A stretch of 64,000 bases of DNA, taken from assembly GCA_022385755.1 (NCBI GenBank), contig MU278357.1, positions 372,001-436,000 on the forward strand, given 5' to 3'. Position 1 is the stretch's first letter, and every line of letters begins with the position of its first letter. Shown here piece by piece: positions 35,979 to 48,300 of this stretch. The DNA comes from Trametopsis cervina. Its lineage: Eukaryota; Basidiomycota; Agaricomycetes; Polyporales; Irpicaceae. Both the position numbers and the translations under genes were made by a program. The notes under the pieces were generated by a model. The model saw only the letters and a program-made list of their open reading frames with translations, was not told where the DNA came from and ran no database searches.

Positions 35979-36586
35979 ATGCCTTCCACCGTTTATCCGA
36001 GATGCTGTTGGGAGTTTCCGTCTCGACCCAGACGGCCGATTCCTATTTTCATGCCGATCTTCGACCTCGTTCTGTTTTCGGTGGACGCTTGGGGACCCTG
36101 GGGCCGTTTCGTTTTCGTGGTTCGAGGTTCCTCAACGCTTTGTGTTTTGTCCGTTCTCTTTTCTCCTGCTGTCCTTTCGCCTCTCGTTTCCATTCAATCT
36201 TTACCTGCTCACGTCACGCCATCCACCCACGCTCTCTCGCTCTCATTTCCACTCTCATTCTCTCCTCGACGCTCGACGAGCTCCTGTACGCACCACCACC
36301 ACCGCATTGACTCTTAAGTTATACTTTACCTGCATGTATAATACTACCTCACCTCCCATTCCCACTTCTTCGGCTCAGGCGTATCGTACTGATGCAATGC
36401 AATGCATTCTCACATGAAGCTTTCGCGTGATGATAGAGTGAGGTGTTCTAACGATATTGCGAAGATGAATGAGTAGTGAACAATTCTAATGATATGAGTA
36501 GTGAGTCAAGATATTAGAGTCCGTCTAATAGATAGTTGTCTAGTAATTAAGTAGCGTAGATATATGTATGTCATAACCCGTCGTCC
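35979..36586. other. intergenic, convergent 3' ends
   Basis: The first part is CT-rich 3' flank. The last 170 bp (about 36417-36580) turn abruptly AT-rich with a small imperfect duplication (TTCTAACGATAT and TTCTAATGATAT, each followed by GAGTAGTGA). No gene is seen. Confidence 0.6.
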
Positions 36587-38562
36587 TCACTGCGCCCTCG
36601 CACCCGCCTCATCCAGCCCATCATCAACAACCGTACTCGTCGCAGTACCCCAAAGCACCCTTCTCCCATGATCCGCAAACGCAACCTCGTCTACACGCCA
36701 CTCACACCTCTCGAGCTCTTCACGGAACGCGTCGTAGTGCGTCGCCGTCCACAGGCCCGCACGGTGTAATGCGCTGCGGAGGATCTCCATCTGTCTTTCC
36801 GCATGCGCGTCGCTCTCCTCAACGGCGGAGGTGGGGAGGGAAGAGGAGGAAGAAGAGGAGAGGGAGGAGAGGGTGGGGAGGGGCGTGAAGAAGTGCTGGG
36901 AGAGCAGCATGCGCCGGAGGGCGGTTGCGTGTAGCACTGAGCGCAGGACGTCGTCTGTGTCTGCGTTTGGGTGGTAGAGGATTGAGATGGAGGGGCGGCG
37001 GGAGGGGGTTGGGTAGAGGAGGTAGCGGTCGCGCTGTGGTGTGTGGTAAGTACGAGGACATGAGGCGAGAGGAGAGGAGGGACTTTGACTTACATCGAAC
37101 GCGCTGACGCACGCTTCCCATCGTTCCCGCTCAATGCTGGACGCAGACGCGAGCACGTCCTCGATGCGCGGCGCGAGGTGGAGGTACTTATGCTTCGTCG
37201 ACTTATAGAACTCTCCAAAGAGCCCAGTCATCTTACTCTCATCCAACTCTCCAAGAGTAACAACACCCCTGTTTGCCGTCACAGCAGTACCAGGTGCCGC
37301 AGCGACATACCCGCTCGCAAGACTGCTAAGCCGCGGGAGCGTGAGCATCTCGAACGACGCGACGCGCAGCATCCAGCCTGTGATGATCATGTGCAGCGGG
37401 ACGGAGACGGCGAAGATGGCGTAGAGGTAGCTGGCGGAGTGCGAGAATGTTAGCAGGCCGATGCCCGCTGCGTACCCTAGGAGCTGACCGACGGACGCTT
37501 GTGACTCGGATTTGGCGGCGACGTCGCCCATGTTGCCTTGTATTGAGAAGAAGCGGACGAATTTGATGTGCGTCGTGAACCATATCTGCCATACCAGCAT
37601 AATTTCAGTGATAGTCAAAAGACGGGAGAAGAAAGCACGTACGGCGTTACCGATGAGCTTGAATATGTTGCCACCAGCTGGAAGGGGACGCTGTGAGACT
37701 CAGGTGGGAGGATAAATTCGGTAGATGCTCACCTGCGCACATGAGGAAGTGTGCCGTGCTCGCAGTACCAAATAACGAGGCGATCTGGAGGCCTGAACCT
37801 ACTAGAACGCTACCCGCTCCAATGAGGTTGAACGTCTTTGGGTGGCTGAGGGTACGTTTGGATGTCAGAACGCATTGGAAATTAACGAGAGCAATGGGCG
37901 CACCTGTCAAAGAACGGCGAGAATCTGCGGATGAAGAAGAGCTTTGCTACTTCTCCCGCACCGTCTTTAATGATCCATTGCACTGCTACCGCCCCGAATA
38001 TGCTGCCTTCCGCGCTCACTCCGACAGAGACCAGCAGCGCTTGGTTGCAAAGTACTGAAACGAGAGTTCCGACGATTGTTTCTGCAAACTGCAGCACATG
38101 GTATGGCATGTATCTATGGAAATAGTTTATGAAATCTGCATACAGCCACCCACAACGAGTATAGGCGTACACTCACGACCGGTGAACCGACTGTGGATAG
38201 TTGGTCGGCAAGAACATCTGTCGCAGCCAGGCTGTAACTTTGCTAAACCTCGACGCGCGCTGAGAGGTGGTTATACCAGCCGGTGCGAGCTCCCTCCATT
38301 CCTTCACGAGTCTGCCTGTACTGGACCATTTGAGATGACGCGCCCTTCCGTCAACCTGTTCTATCGCGAATGGACGCTTGTAGGACGGCCGCAGAGCGGG
38401 TGTCGTTTGCGGTTCAGTATCCTCGGTTGGTCGAGGACGTAGAGCGGCGTGGGTAGACTGCAGCCTGCATTGCACGAGGGGAGACCGCGGCGATATTATG
38501 CGGTGACGCGAGCATATCATCCGAGGGCGCAGAAGTCCGGGGGAAGCAGAGAAGTGTACCAT
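36587..38562 (-). CDS. RUS (root UVB sensitive, DUF647) family membrane protein
   Basis: The spliced product of about 560 residues has the DUF647 signature: MFLPTNYPQSVHR, YMPYHVLQFAETIVGTLVSV, VSVGVSAEGS, VAVQWIIKDGAGEVAKLFF, HPKTFNLIGAGSVLVGSGLQ, AGGNIFKLIGNA and QGNMGDVAAKSESQ. A C-terminal region (LYPTPSRRPSISILYHPNA, then TATHYDAFREELERCEWRVDEV) matches the end of eukaryotic RUS proteins. The N-terminus is Arg/Ser-rich and acid-poor for about 45 residues, compatible with a mitochondrial presequence. In plants RUS1/RUS2 affect development and UV-B response; the animal homologue is C16orf58/RUSF1. No molecular function is established, and none is known to me in fungi. About seven exons run from ATG 38560-38562 to the stop at 36587. 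It is divergent from phosphoglycerate mutase, with 316 bp between starts. Confidence 0.94.
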
Positions 38563-38878
38563 GATAATTGAGACCGAGCCGACGTCCGTTAGTTTGAGCC
38601 TCTACTTGCTGGCATATCGCGAGTTCTGGAGTCTGGTCCAGCAGGCCTCTGCGGATGGTGAGAGGAGTGAACACGAAAAGAGCCCAAGAAATCATACGGC
38701 ATTGGCGTCCGACCGACCCTGCCGCTCAAACATTTATGGGCGTCTAGATGGCGGATTTCACGGTGACGGTCTGCCCCCAATCTAGGCGTGCACCAGTCCG
38801 TTCTTCGTCCCTCCAACCACCCGTATAAAGGTCTCTGCCGCGCACTCTCTGCGCCATAATCCACAACTGCCCGCACAG
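38563..38878. promoter_or_regulatory. divergent promoter, RUS/phosphoglycerate mutase
   Basis: These 316 bp lie between divergent start codons. The TATA box at 38824 serves the plus-strand gene. The RUS side shows no clear core element. Confidence 0.5.
38824..38829 (+). promoter_or_regulatory. TATA box of phosphoglycerate mutase gene
   Basis: TATAAA (followed by GG) lies 50-55 bp upstream of the ATG at 38879, consistent with strong TATA-driven transcription of a glycolytic gene and a very short leader. Confidence 0.7.
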
Positions 38879-40981
38879 ATGGTCGAAGTCAAGAACAAAG
38901 TTTGTCTCATGTGAGGAAACCGCGTCCGCGATCGCGCGTTATGCTGCTAACGAGTGGTTTATTTGCAGTGTACACGATGGATGGGGAATCGCACCGGAGA
39001 AGGGGATGAAGGGTGACGCCATCGACGCTGGAGATACCACAAACATGGACAAGATCGCGGAAACGCACAGTCATCGCACGCTCCACGCCCACGGTCTGTC
39101 AGTTGGTCTCAGCGATGGCCTCATGGGCAACTCCGAAGTAGGGTGAGTACCGTCTGGTCGTGACCGCGTTCTGTTATGGTTCATTAAAATTAAACTGGGG
39201 GTTTCAGACACCTTAACATCGGCGCTGGACGCATTGTGTGGCAGGATATTGTCAAGATCGACGTTTCAATCAAGAAGCGTCAGTTTCACAAGAACGAAGT
39301 TATCCTCGATAGCTTCAAGCGCGCTAAGGAGGGTAACGGACGTTTGCATTTGCTCGGTTTGGTATGTGCATACATTGGTGTCCATAACAGTAGCTCACAA
39401 TATTCTACCAGGTCTCCGATGGTGGTGTGCACTCGCACATCAAGCACTTGTATGCGCTCCTCGAGGCAGCCAAGGAGCAGGGTGTCCCGCACACCTACGT
39501 CCACTTCTTCGGTGACGGTCGTGATACCGCACCGCGATCTGCTGCTGGGTACGCCAAGGAGCTCCAGGATTTCATTGACAAGGAGAAGTACGGCGAGATC
39601 GCGACAGTTGTCGGCAGATATTATGCTATGGACCGTGACAAGCGTTGGGAGCGCGTTAAGATCGCTGTTGATGGTCTTGTCAAGGGCGAAGGAGAGAACT
39701 CTGATGATGTTGTCAAGGCCATCGAGGAGCACTACAAGAAGGATGAGACCGATGAATTCTTGAAGCCGATCATCTTGAACGGCGATGCGGGAAGAGTTAA
39801 AGGTATGTGGGTCTACTTATTCAAATCGGTTTCATTCCTGATCTCGCTGTGCATTGGAATATAGACGATGATACCTTGTTCTTCTTCAACTACCGCTCGG
39901 ATCGTATGCGTGAAATCGCCTCAGTGTTTGGTCTCCCTGACAAGCCGATGGAGGTTGACATCCCCAAGAACCTCGTCCGTGTTTCTCTGTTGTCGTTTTG
40001 TACATAGAGCCTCACGCACATCACTTCCCATAGCACATATCGACCATGTCAAGGTACAACCAGGAGTTCCCCTTCCCGATCGCTTTCCCTCCTCAGGCTA
40101 TGACGAACGTTCTTGCCGAGTGGCTCGCTAAACAGGGTGTCAAGCAGGCCCATATTGCAGGTATGACCTCGATCAGAGGTGGTGATAATGTTTCTGACCT
40201 TATGCTTTTCTAGAGACTGAGAAGTATGCGCACGTCACCTTCTTTTTCAACGGTGGTGTAGAGAAGCAGTTCGAGGCCGAGGAACGCCATATGATCCCGT
40301 CGCCCAAAGTGGCAACATACGACAAGCAGCCGAGTATGAGCGTCCAGGGTGTTGCAGACAAGGTTGCGGAAGTGCTTCGCACAGGCGACAATGAGTTCGT
40401 CATGTGCAACTTTGCTCCTCCGGACATGGTACGTACGACTGTGGATATCAGTAGTTATGCCGGGCTGAGTGATCAAACTATAGGTTGGCCACACCGGAGT
40501 ATACGAAGCTGCCATAGAGGCCATCTCGCACACTGACAAGGCCGTCGGCACCGTCTACGAGGCCGCTCAGGAGGCTGGCTACATCCTTCTCATCACCGCC
40601 GATCACGGCAATGCTGAGCAGATGGTCAACCCTGACACTGGCGCACCGCATACTGCCCACACTACCAACCCCGTACCTTTCATCATGACCGGCGATCCCA
40701 AGAAGCTGAAGTTCCTTGAAGACAAGAAGCCGGCTGAGGGCGAGGACACCGAGGAGGGAGCGTTGTGCGACGTCGCTCCTACCATTCTTGCTATCATGGT
40801 GCGTTTCCATGTCATGCATGAAGCCCGTCTCCCTTACTCACCGACGATTTGTGTTATCTCCAGGGTCTTCCTCAACCCGAAGGTATGTACTCACTGATTC
40901 AAATCCTTTTGCAGTCGCTGATCATAGACCTCCAACATTACAGAGATGTCTGGACGCTCGCTCCTGGAGAAGAACGAATGA
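38879..40981 (+). CDS. 2,3-bisphosphoglycerate-independent phosphoglycerate mutase
   Basis: The enzyme interconverts 3- and 2-phosphoglycerate in glycolysis and gluconeogenesis using two metal ions and a phospho-Ser intermediate. All landmarks of the alkaline-phosphatase-fold form are present: [10 protein letters not shown], the catalytic-Ser phrase [86 protein letters not shown] and HTTNPVPFI. The first exon ends within codon 11 (CTC AT|T), and some eight exons follow to the TGA at 40979-40981. Length is about 530 residues, normal for the family. Codon use is strongly biased to C-ending codons. This form is shared with plants, many bacteria and filamentous fungi; baker's yeast uses the unrelated cofactor-dependent form. 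Confidence 0.97.
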
Positions 40982-42383
40982 ACACAGTTGGAATGAACAA
41001 TAGAACGCACATATGGTAAAATAGACTGCAAACACTCCGGACAGCGAACGTAGAGTCAGCTCAGCTTCGGTTGTACATGTAGAAATTAATGTAAAGTATG
41101 CTCATAGCAAGAGTTGCTCTTGCACGATCTCTCAGTCGAGAGACTGTCCAGTGCTGTATGAGTTTTGTCAGCGCCCCAATAGGTATACACACTGCGGTGC
41201 TAAGTTCCGTGTTCGAACAATGACATCCGGTGCGAAACCTCCCAAACAGATTCGCGAATAGGAGCTCGGCTACGTTGGGGCTATGACCGAGAATTCGCGG
41301 TGATGGTTGTTAGTAATTCGCACGCAAGAGAGTTACGTTTAGCCTGTGTACACGTATGAATATGCATAAGCTAGCAGCATTTCCATTTTCCAGGATTCGT
41401 GGGTTGGACACTTGTCATCACCCCAATGATTTCGCCTACAACTGCGCAGACGTTTCAAGAGACGTGTCTGTTTCGCTATTGAGCACCGTGATCGCTGACT
41501 GATGCTGTTGGATAAGCTCGTCTCACACCGCGGCTGTCTCTTCAGCGACGGTTCCACGCGGGAGTCTTTTGGGAGTCTCTCAGAGACTCCAAGATGCACC
41601 CGTCCATTGATCACCGGGATTGGATGCTTCTGAGTCAGCTAAAAATGTCGCGCAATATCCTGAGCTCGAAATGTCGTGCCACTTGTTGCGCAAATAAACA
41701 GTTAGTGGGAATGTATACGTTATGACATTTCGCTACGAGTTGCGTGCCCTCCACGAGTAGTTTTACTGGAAACACGCGTCGGGAATTGCACTAAAATTCT
41801 GGTCATGAGAATGATCTCCGTTCTCAACGAGGTACTGATAGACTTGATAGCTCATGCGGCATCGATGGTGGCCAGAGCGGTTCTGAGATAGATGAGGGCG
41901 GATCCTAATCCCCAGTCGAACTTGCATGCCCAAATGCGTCGTCACCACCGCAGTCCAACTGCCGCTCTGGTGCTGCGAAGACAGCGAAGTTGACGGGCGT
42001 AACGTAGCCCACCCCATTGGCGATTTCTAAGATGTCCCCAAGAGGACGCTGATAAGTGGGCGGCATGCGGAAGGCACGAGTCTGGGAACGCGAACGATTG
42101 TACGGGGGTGATGTCGCCTCGCGTACCAAGTGTTTTTGATTTTGACTGGTGGCTAATGTAAAGCTGGCAGACGCCCGCAATCGCCACGTTTTGCCAGCAA
42201 AATTGCCTTTTCGGGTAACACGTGAAGCGAAATTGGAGCGCCCATAGTGGGTTTCTTTGGGGTGCAGCGTGCCAGGACATCTGTGGGGGTCAGACAGATA
42301 AAACCACTTCATCCTCTGCGCGTCTTCTGCATCTCTGGTTTGCCCCAGACGTCGTCTACCCGTTCTTCTCAACGACGACGACC
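40982..42383. promoter_or_regulatory. upstream region of the FAS gene
   Basis: A 1.4-kb gap holds no gene I can support. It must contain the 3' end of the mutase transcript and the FAS promoter. A perfect 19-bp palindrome sits at 41572-41590. A GATAAAAC element at 42297-42304, about 85 bp before the FAS ATG, may act as a TATA box. The bases before the start (CGACGACCATGG) are a good initiation context. Confidence 0.5.
41572..41590. repeat. perfect 9-bp inverted repeat with one-base centre
   Basis: Arms GGAGTCTCT and AGAGACTCC flank a single C. A further GGGAGTCT lies just upstream (41570 region). It is about 800 bp before the FAS start and could be a binding site for a dimeric regulator; function is unproven. 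Confidence 0.55.
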
Positions 42384-45300
42384 ATGGCTACGCCATCTTC
42401 TAGCAAGGGCATTGCCACCCGCCCCATACTCATCCACTCAGGCCCTGTCACTGTGAGTAGCGCGTTTTCGACCCTGAGTGGTCTTGCGCAGACGACGTCC
42501 TGACATTTTCTGCCCAGATTACAATTCCCGTCCCGCCCCATGGGGACGAATGGATCGTCGCTGAAGTGCTCCGTGACCAGTTCGTTGCGGAACGCAAGAC
42601 ACAAGACATCATAGACACTACAAGTGAACTCGAGAACGAGAAGGAGGCGAGCGTAGAGCTCTTCGCCCTTTTCCTTAGATTTGTCGCCGAAAAGCTCGAC
42701 GCCGAGCCCCAATCCTCTGCCGTACGCGCGGCTCTTCTCCTTACCGTCCTGAAGCAATTTACTTCGACGTACCTCTCTGCACAAGATGTGCACCAAGTCA
42801 CCGCCTCTTTCGACACGGACGTCCGCAAGACCGTGCTCTCCTCATACTATCTCGCTCTGGCTACTCTGGAGCTCAAGGGAGTCGACGCTCCTCGCGCGCC
42901 CCCGTCTGCTCTCCTAGAGGCAGCTGCCGACGGCCAGGCATCCGTCTACGCGCTTTTCGGCGGTCAAGGGACCAACGAGGTCTACTTCGACGAGCTGCAA
43001 AACCTTTTCGATATCTACAAGCCATTCGTCGCGCCCTTCGTCGCGTCGATTACTACAAGCGTCTTCCTGCCTCTAAGCGCAGCCTATGCTTCCAGCAACT
43101 ACTACTCATACGGATTAGACGTCTTCGCTTGGCTCACCGGGTCGGCCGAGCGTCCGCCTCTGGCCTACCTCGCATCGGTCCCCATCTCCTATCCTCTCAT
43201 CGCCCTTACGCAGCTCGTACAGTACCTCATCGTGTACCGTGCTGCCAACCTCACGCCCGACCAGCTTCGCAAGCGTCTCGCTGGTGCTACTGGGCACTCT
43301 CAAGGACTCGGCTCTGCCATTGCCATCGCCGCATCGTCCTCTCATGAATCTTTCGTCGAGAACGCCGAGAAGATTCTTACATGGTCATTCTTCTCGTCTC
43401 TCCGTGGTCAGGAAGCGTTCCCGGTCTTGGCTCTTGAGCCTAATATCATTAAGGACTCCATCGAGGGTGGTGAGGGCACTGCCACTCCCATGTTGTCCGT
43501 CACCGGTCTTGTGTTGAAGGATTTGGAGGTCCACCTGAAGAAGACCAACGAGCATCTCCCCGAGAACTCGCAGCTCCAGGTTTCTCTTCACAACGGCGTA
43601 AAGGCTTTCGTCGTCACCGGTCCCGCTCGCGCCCTCTGGGGTCTCGTCACCAGCTTGAGGAAGGTTAAGGCCCCGAGTGGTCTCGACCAGAGCAAGATCC
43701 CCTTCTCTCAGAGGAAGCCGGTTTTCACTGTTCGGTTCTTGGTCGTCGGTGTGCCGTATCACAGCAAGTATTTGGAGGGCGTGACCGAGAAGGTCTACGA
43801 GGATATGGGAGGAAAGGAGCTTTGGTCTCCTTCGGATTTGGCTATTCCGGTTTACAACACGGAGGACGGTACGTGTTTCGACAAGACTATCTAACTGAAT
43901 AGTGTCTGACATTCATTACAGGATCGGATCTACGGGCGTTGACTACATCGCTTACTAAGTCGCTCTGCGACCAGATCTATACACAGGCAATTCACTGGAC
44001 GAAGGCTACGGATTTCCCTGAGACTGCGACGCACGCGATTGACTTCGGTCCCGGAGGTCTCAGCGGCTGCGGTCCTATGACCGCTCGTAACTTGGATGGT
44101 CGTGGTGTTCGCGTTATCGTCGTCGGCGAGAAGAGGAAGGGTATTGCTGAGCTCTTCGATGCTCAGAGCATCAAGCGCGAGGAATGGTGGAGCAAGAAGT
44201 TCGCTCCTGGATTGGTTAAGACAAGGTACGCGCATGTGTTGCTCTCAACGATTCTTACAGGTCACTAATTGCTGCCTATTAGCGATGGTACTCTCCACAT
44301 TGACACTCCGTTCTCTCGTCTCTTGGGCAAGCCGCCGATCATGGTCGCCGGTATGACGCCTTCGACTGTCAAGGCCGGTTTCGTCAGCGCGGTCCTTAAC
44401 GCCGGTTACCACGTCGAGCTCGCTGGCGGTGGTCACTACAACGCGGCCGCTGTCCGCTCCAAGGTCGCCGAGATTCAGAATCTCATCCCCGCCGGTGTCG
44501 GTATCACATTGAACGCGCTCTACATCAACCCCCGTCAATTCGGCTTCCAGTTCCCTCTGTGGCAGGAGATGCGCAGGGAGGGTCTCCCGATTGAAGGTTT
44601 CTGTGTCGCTGCTGGTATCCCCACGACTGAGAAGGCTGCCGAGATTATCGACGCCCTCAAGGCCGCCGGTATCAAGCACGTCTCGTTCAAGCCCGGTTCC
44701 GTCGACGGTCTTCGTCAGGTTGTCAACATCGCTGCTTCGAACCCCGATTTCCCCATCATCCTGCAATGGACTGGTGGACGTGCCGGTGGTCACCACTCGT
44801 GTGAGGACTTCCACCAGCCGATTCTCGCTACGTACCGCTCGATCCGTCAACAATCGAACATATCTCTCATCGCCGGCTCTGGCTTCGGTGGAGCTGATGA
44901 TATCTGGCCGTACCTGACTGGGGAATGGTCGGTGCAGTACGGTTCGCAGCCCATGCCCTTCGACGGTTTCCTCTTCGCAAGTCGCGTCATGGTCGCCAAG
45001 GAGGCGCACACCAGTTCGTCGGTCAAGGATCTCATCGTCGCTGCCAAGGGTGTTCCCGACGGCCAGTGGGAGGGAACTTACAACAAGGAGACCGGTGGTA
45101 TCTTGACTGTGCGCTCTGAGCTCGGGGAGCCCATCCACAAGATCGCTACTCGTGCCGTCAAGCTCTGGAAGGAGTTCGACAACACCGTCTTCGGTCTGCC
45201 CAAGGAGAAGCGTGCGGCTTGGCTCGCTGAGCGTCGCTCAGACGTCATCGCGAAGTTGAACAAGGACTTCAGCAAGCCGTGGTTTGGCTGGAAGAAGGAT

Positions 45301-48300
45301 GACTCGGTGGTCGAGGACATTGCTGAGATGACCTATGAGGAGGTGGTTCTCCGCTTGGTCCGTCTCATGTATGTCGCTCACCAGGACCGCTGGGTCGACA
45401 TCTCCCTCCGCAACCTCACCGGTGACTTCCTTCGTCGTGTGGAGGAACGTTTCGCTGGTGTCAACGGTGGTGCCAAGTCGTCTATTCTGCAGTCGTACAC
45501 GTCCCTCGACAAGCCCCAGGCATTCGTCGAGGAGTTCTTCAAGGCGTACCCGTTGGCTACTCAGCAGCTCCTTGCTACTGAGGACAAGGCGTACTTCCTC
45601 GCGATCTCTCAGCGCCCTGGCCAGAAGCCCGTTCCTTTCATCCCCATTCTCGATGCCACTTTTGAGGTCTGGTTCAAGAAGGTATGTGCTCACGTCATTG
45701 TTTTCGGGCATGGACTAACTGGTTTGTGTCGTAGGATTCGCTCTGGGCTGCCGAGGATATCGACGCCGTCTTCGACCAGGATCCTCAGCGTGTCTGTATT
45801 CTGCAGGGTCCCGTCGCCGTCAAGCACTCCGTCGTCAAGGACGAGCCCATTAAGGATTTGCTCGGCAACATTACCAAGTTGCTCGCGCAGAAGCTTCTCG
45901 ACAAGCTGTACGCTGGTGATGAGTCTAAGGTGCCTACGCTCGACTACCTCGGCGCGAAGCCCGTCGCTCTCGCCGAGTCTGTCGTCGCTAGCCTCGGAGC
46001 AGGCCGTACGATCTCTGACAAGCAGATCGTCTGCAACGTCGGCAGTGCGCTCCCGGAAACTTCTCTCTGGCTCGAGACCCTCGCGGGTCCTCAGCTGAAC
46101 TGGCTCCGCGCTCTCCTCATTACTCCGATCATCGTGCAAGGCTCTTCCTACGTCGACAACCCCTTCCGCCGTCTATTCGCTCCTCGCAAGAACCAGCGCG
46201 CCGTCATCGATCTCGAGGACGGTCGCCCGGTCTCTGTATCTCTCTTCGGTTCTGCACGCTCTCATGGCCCACTCAAGGACGACTTCAAGGCGGTTGAGGT
46301 CAAGTTCGACTCCGCGTCCAACGCAATCAACGTCACCCTCTTCGAGGATCGTCGCGATGTCTCCGTCCCGCTCCATCTCTACTTCGAATACAAGCCATCC
46401 ATGGCATTCGCCCCTGTTCATGAGGTCTCTGGTGACCGCAACCAGCGCATCAAAGACTTCTACTGGAGGCTGTGGTTCGGCGACAACGAGGTCCTTCCTG
46501 AGATCAATGTCAGGGAGAAGTTTACTGGCCCCGAGGTCACCATCGCCGCCGCAGATGTCGAGACATTCTGCACCGTCGTCGGCAACCAGACTGAGTCGTT
46601 CCGTACCGCTCGCACTGCGGAGGTGCAAGCACCCATGGATTTCGCTATCGTCACCGGCTGGCAGGTAGGATATAAGTACTCTTAATCGCATTCCAGTTTG
46701 CTGATTATTTTATCAGGCTATTATGAAGGCGATCTTCCCCTCGACCGTCGACGGAGATTTGCTCAAGCTGGTCCACCTTACGAACGGCTTCCGTCTCGTC
46801 AAGGGTGCCAAGGCGCTGAAGGCCGGCGATGTTTGCCAGGCCGAGGCTCGTATCGTCTCCGTCGTCAACACGGATGCTGGAAAGGCAGTGAAGGTCAAGG
46901 GTTTCGTTACTCGTGACGGACAGCCGGTCATCGAGGTCGTCTCCTCGTTCCTGTACCGCGGTCGCTTCGACGATTTCCAGAACACCTTCGAGGTTCAAGA
47001 AGAGCCGGATTATGTCGTCGAGCTCGCGAACGAGGCCGCAGTTGGTGTTCTGCAGAGCAAAGAGTGGTTCGAGTGGGACGATGAGACTAAGCCCCTCCAA
47101 GCGGGTGTAACTCTCGTCTTCCGCGTCCGCTCCGATGTTACGTGGCGCAACAAGACGTGCTACAAGTCGGTCTCTGTCTCTGGTGATGTGTTCGTGCGCG
47201 ATCAGATCAAGCGTCTCGTCAAGGTTGGAAGCGTCGACTTCCTGCACGATGACAGTAGGGGCAACCCCGTTGTCGAATACCTGAAGCGTCACGGAACCCC
47301 TCAAGGACTCGAGATTCCTCTTCCTAACGGTGGCTACACGATGCCGACGCCCGAGGGCCACACCGTCTTCATTACGCCTGCCTCTAACGAGCCGTACTCG
47401 AAGATCTCCGGCGATTTCAACCCCATCCACGTCAACCCGTATTTCTCAGACTTCGCTTCTCTCCCCGGAACTATCACCCATGGAATGTGGTCCAGTGCGG
47501 CCACTCGTCGCTTCATCGAGAACGTCGTCGCTCAAGGTCGTCCTGATCGTGTCATCGCGTAAGTGTTCATGTTTTCTTCTTTCGCTGCTCAGTCTCATGT
47601 TCTTTCAGCTACGACGTTGCTTTCGTCGGCATGGTCTTGCCAGGTGATGAGCTCAAGGTGAACGTCAAGCACGTCGCGATGCGTGACGGAGACTTCGTCG
47701 TCAAGGTTCAGACGGTAAACCAGAGGGGCGAGAAGGTCATCGAGGGTACTGCAGAAGTCGCTCAGGCCACCACGACCTACGTCTTCACCGGTCAGGGATC
47801 TCAGGAGGCCGGCATGGGTATGGAGCTTTACAACAGCTCCCCGGCTGCTCGTTCCGTCTGGGACAGTGCCGACGCCCATCTCACCGCCGTCTATGGATTC
47901 TCGATCATCGAGATCGTCAAGGACAACCCCAAGGAGAAGACAATTCACTTTGGTGGAATCAAGGGCCAGGTTATTCGTCAGCGCTACATGGATATGACAT
48001 ACGACACCATGGACAAGGACGGCAACGTCAAGACTCTCCCGCTCTTCGGCGACATCAACGTCCGCACACAACGCTATACTTTCAGCCACCCGTCTGGTCT
48101 TCTCTTCGCTACTCAATTCGCTCAGATCGCTTTGGTCGTGACGGAGCGTGCTGCCTTCGAGGACATGCGCTCCAAGGGCTTCGTCCAGCAGAACGCGCCT
48201 TTCGCCGGTCACTCGTTGGGTGAATACTCCGCTTTGGCTTCCATCGCTGGCGTCCTTCCTATCTCGTCTCTCGTCGACGTCGTGTTCTACCGTGGTATCA

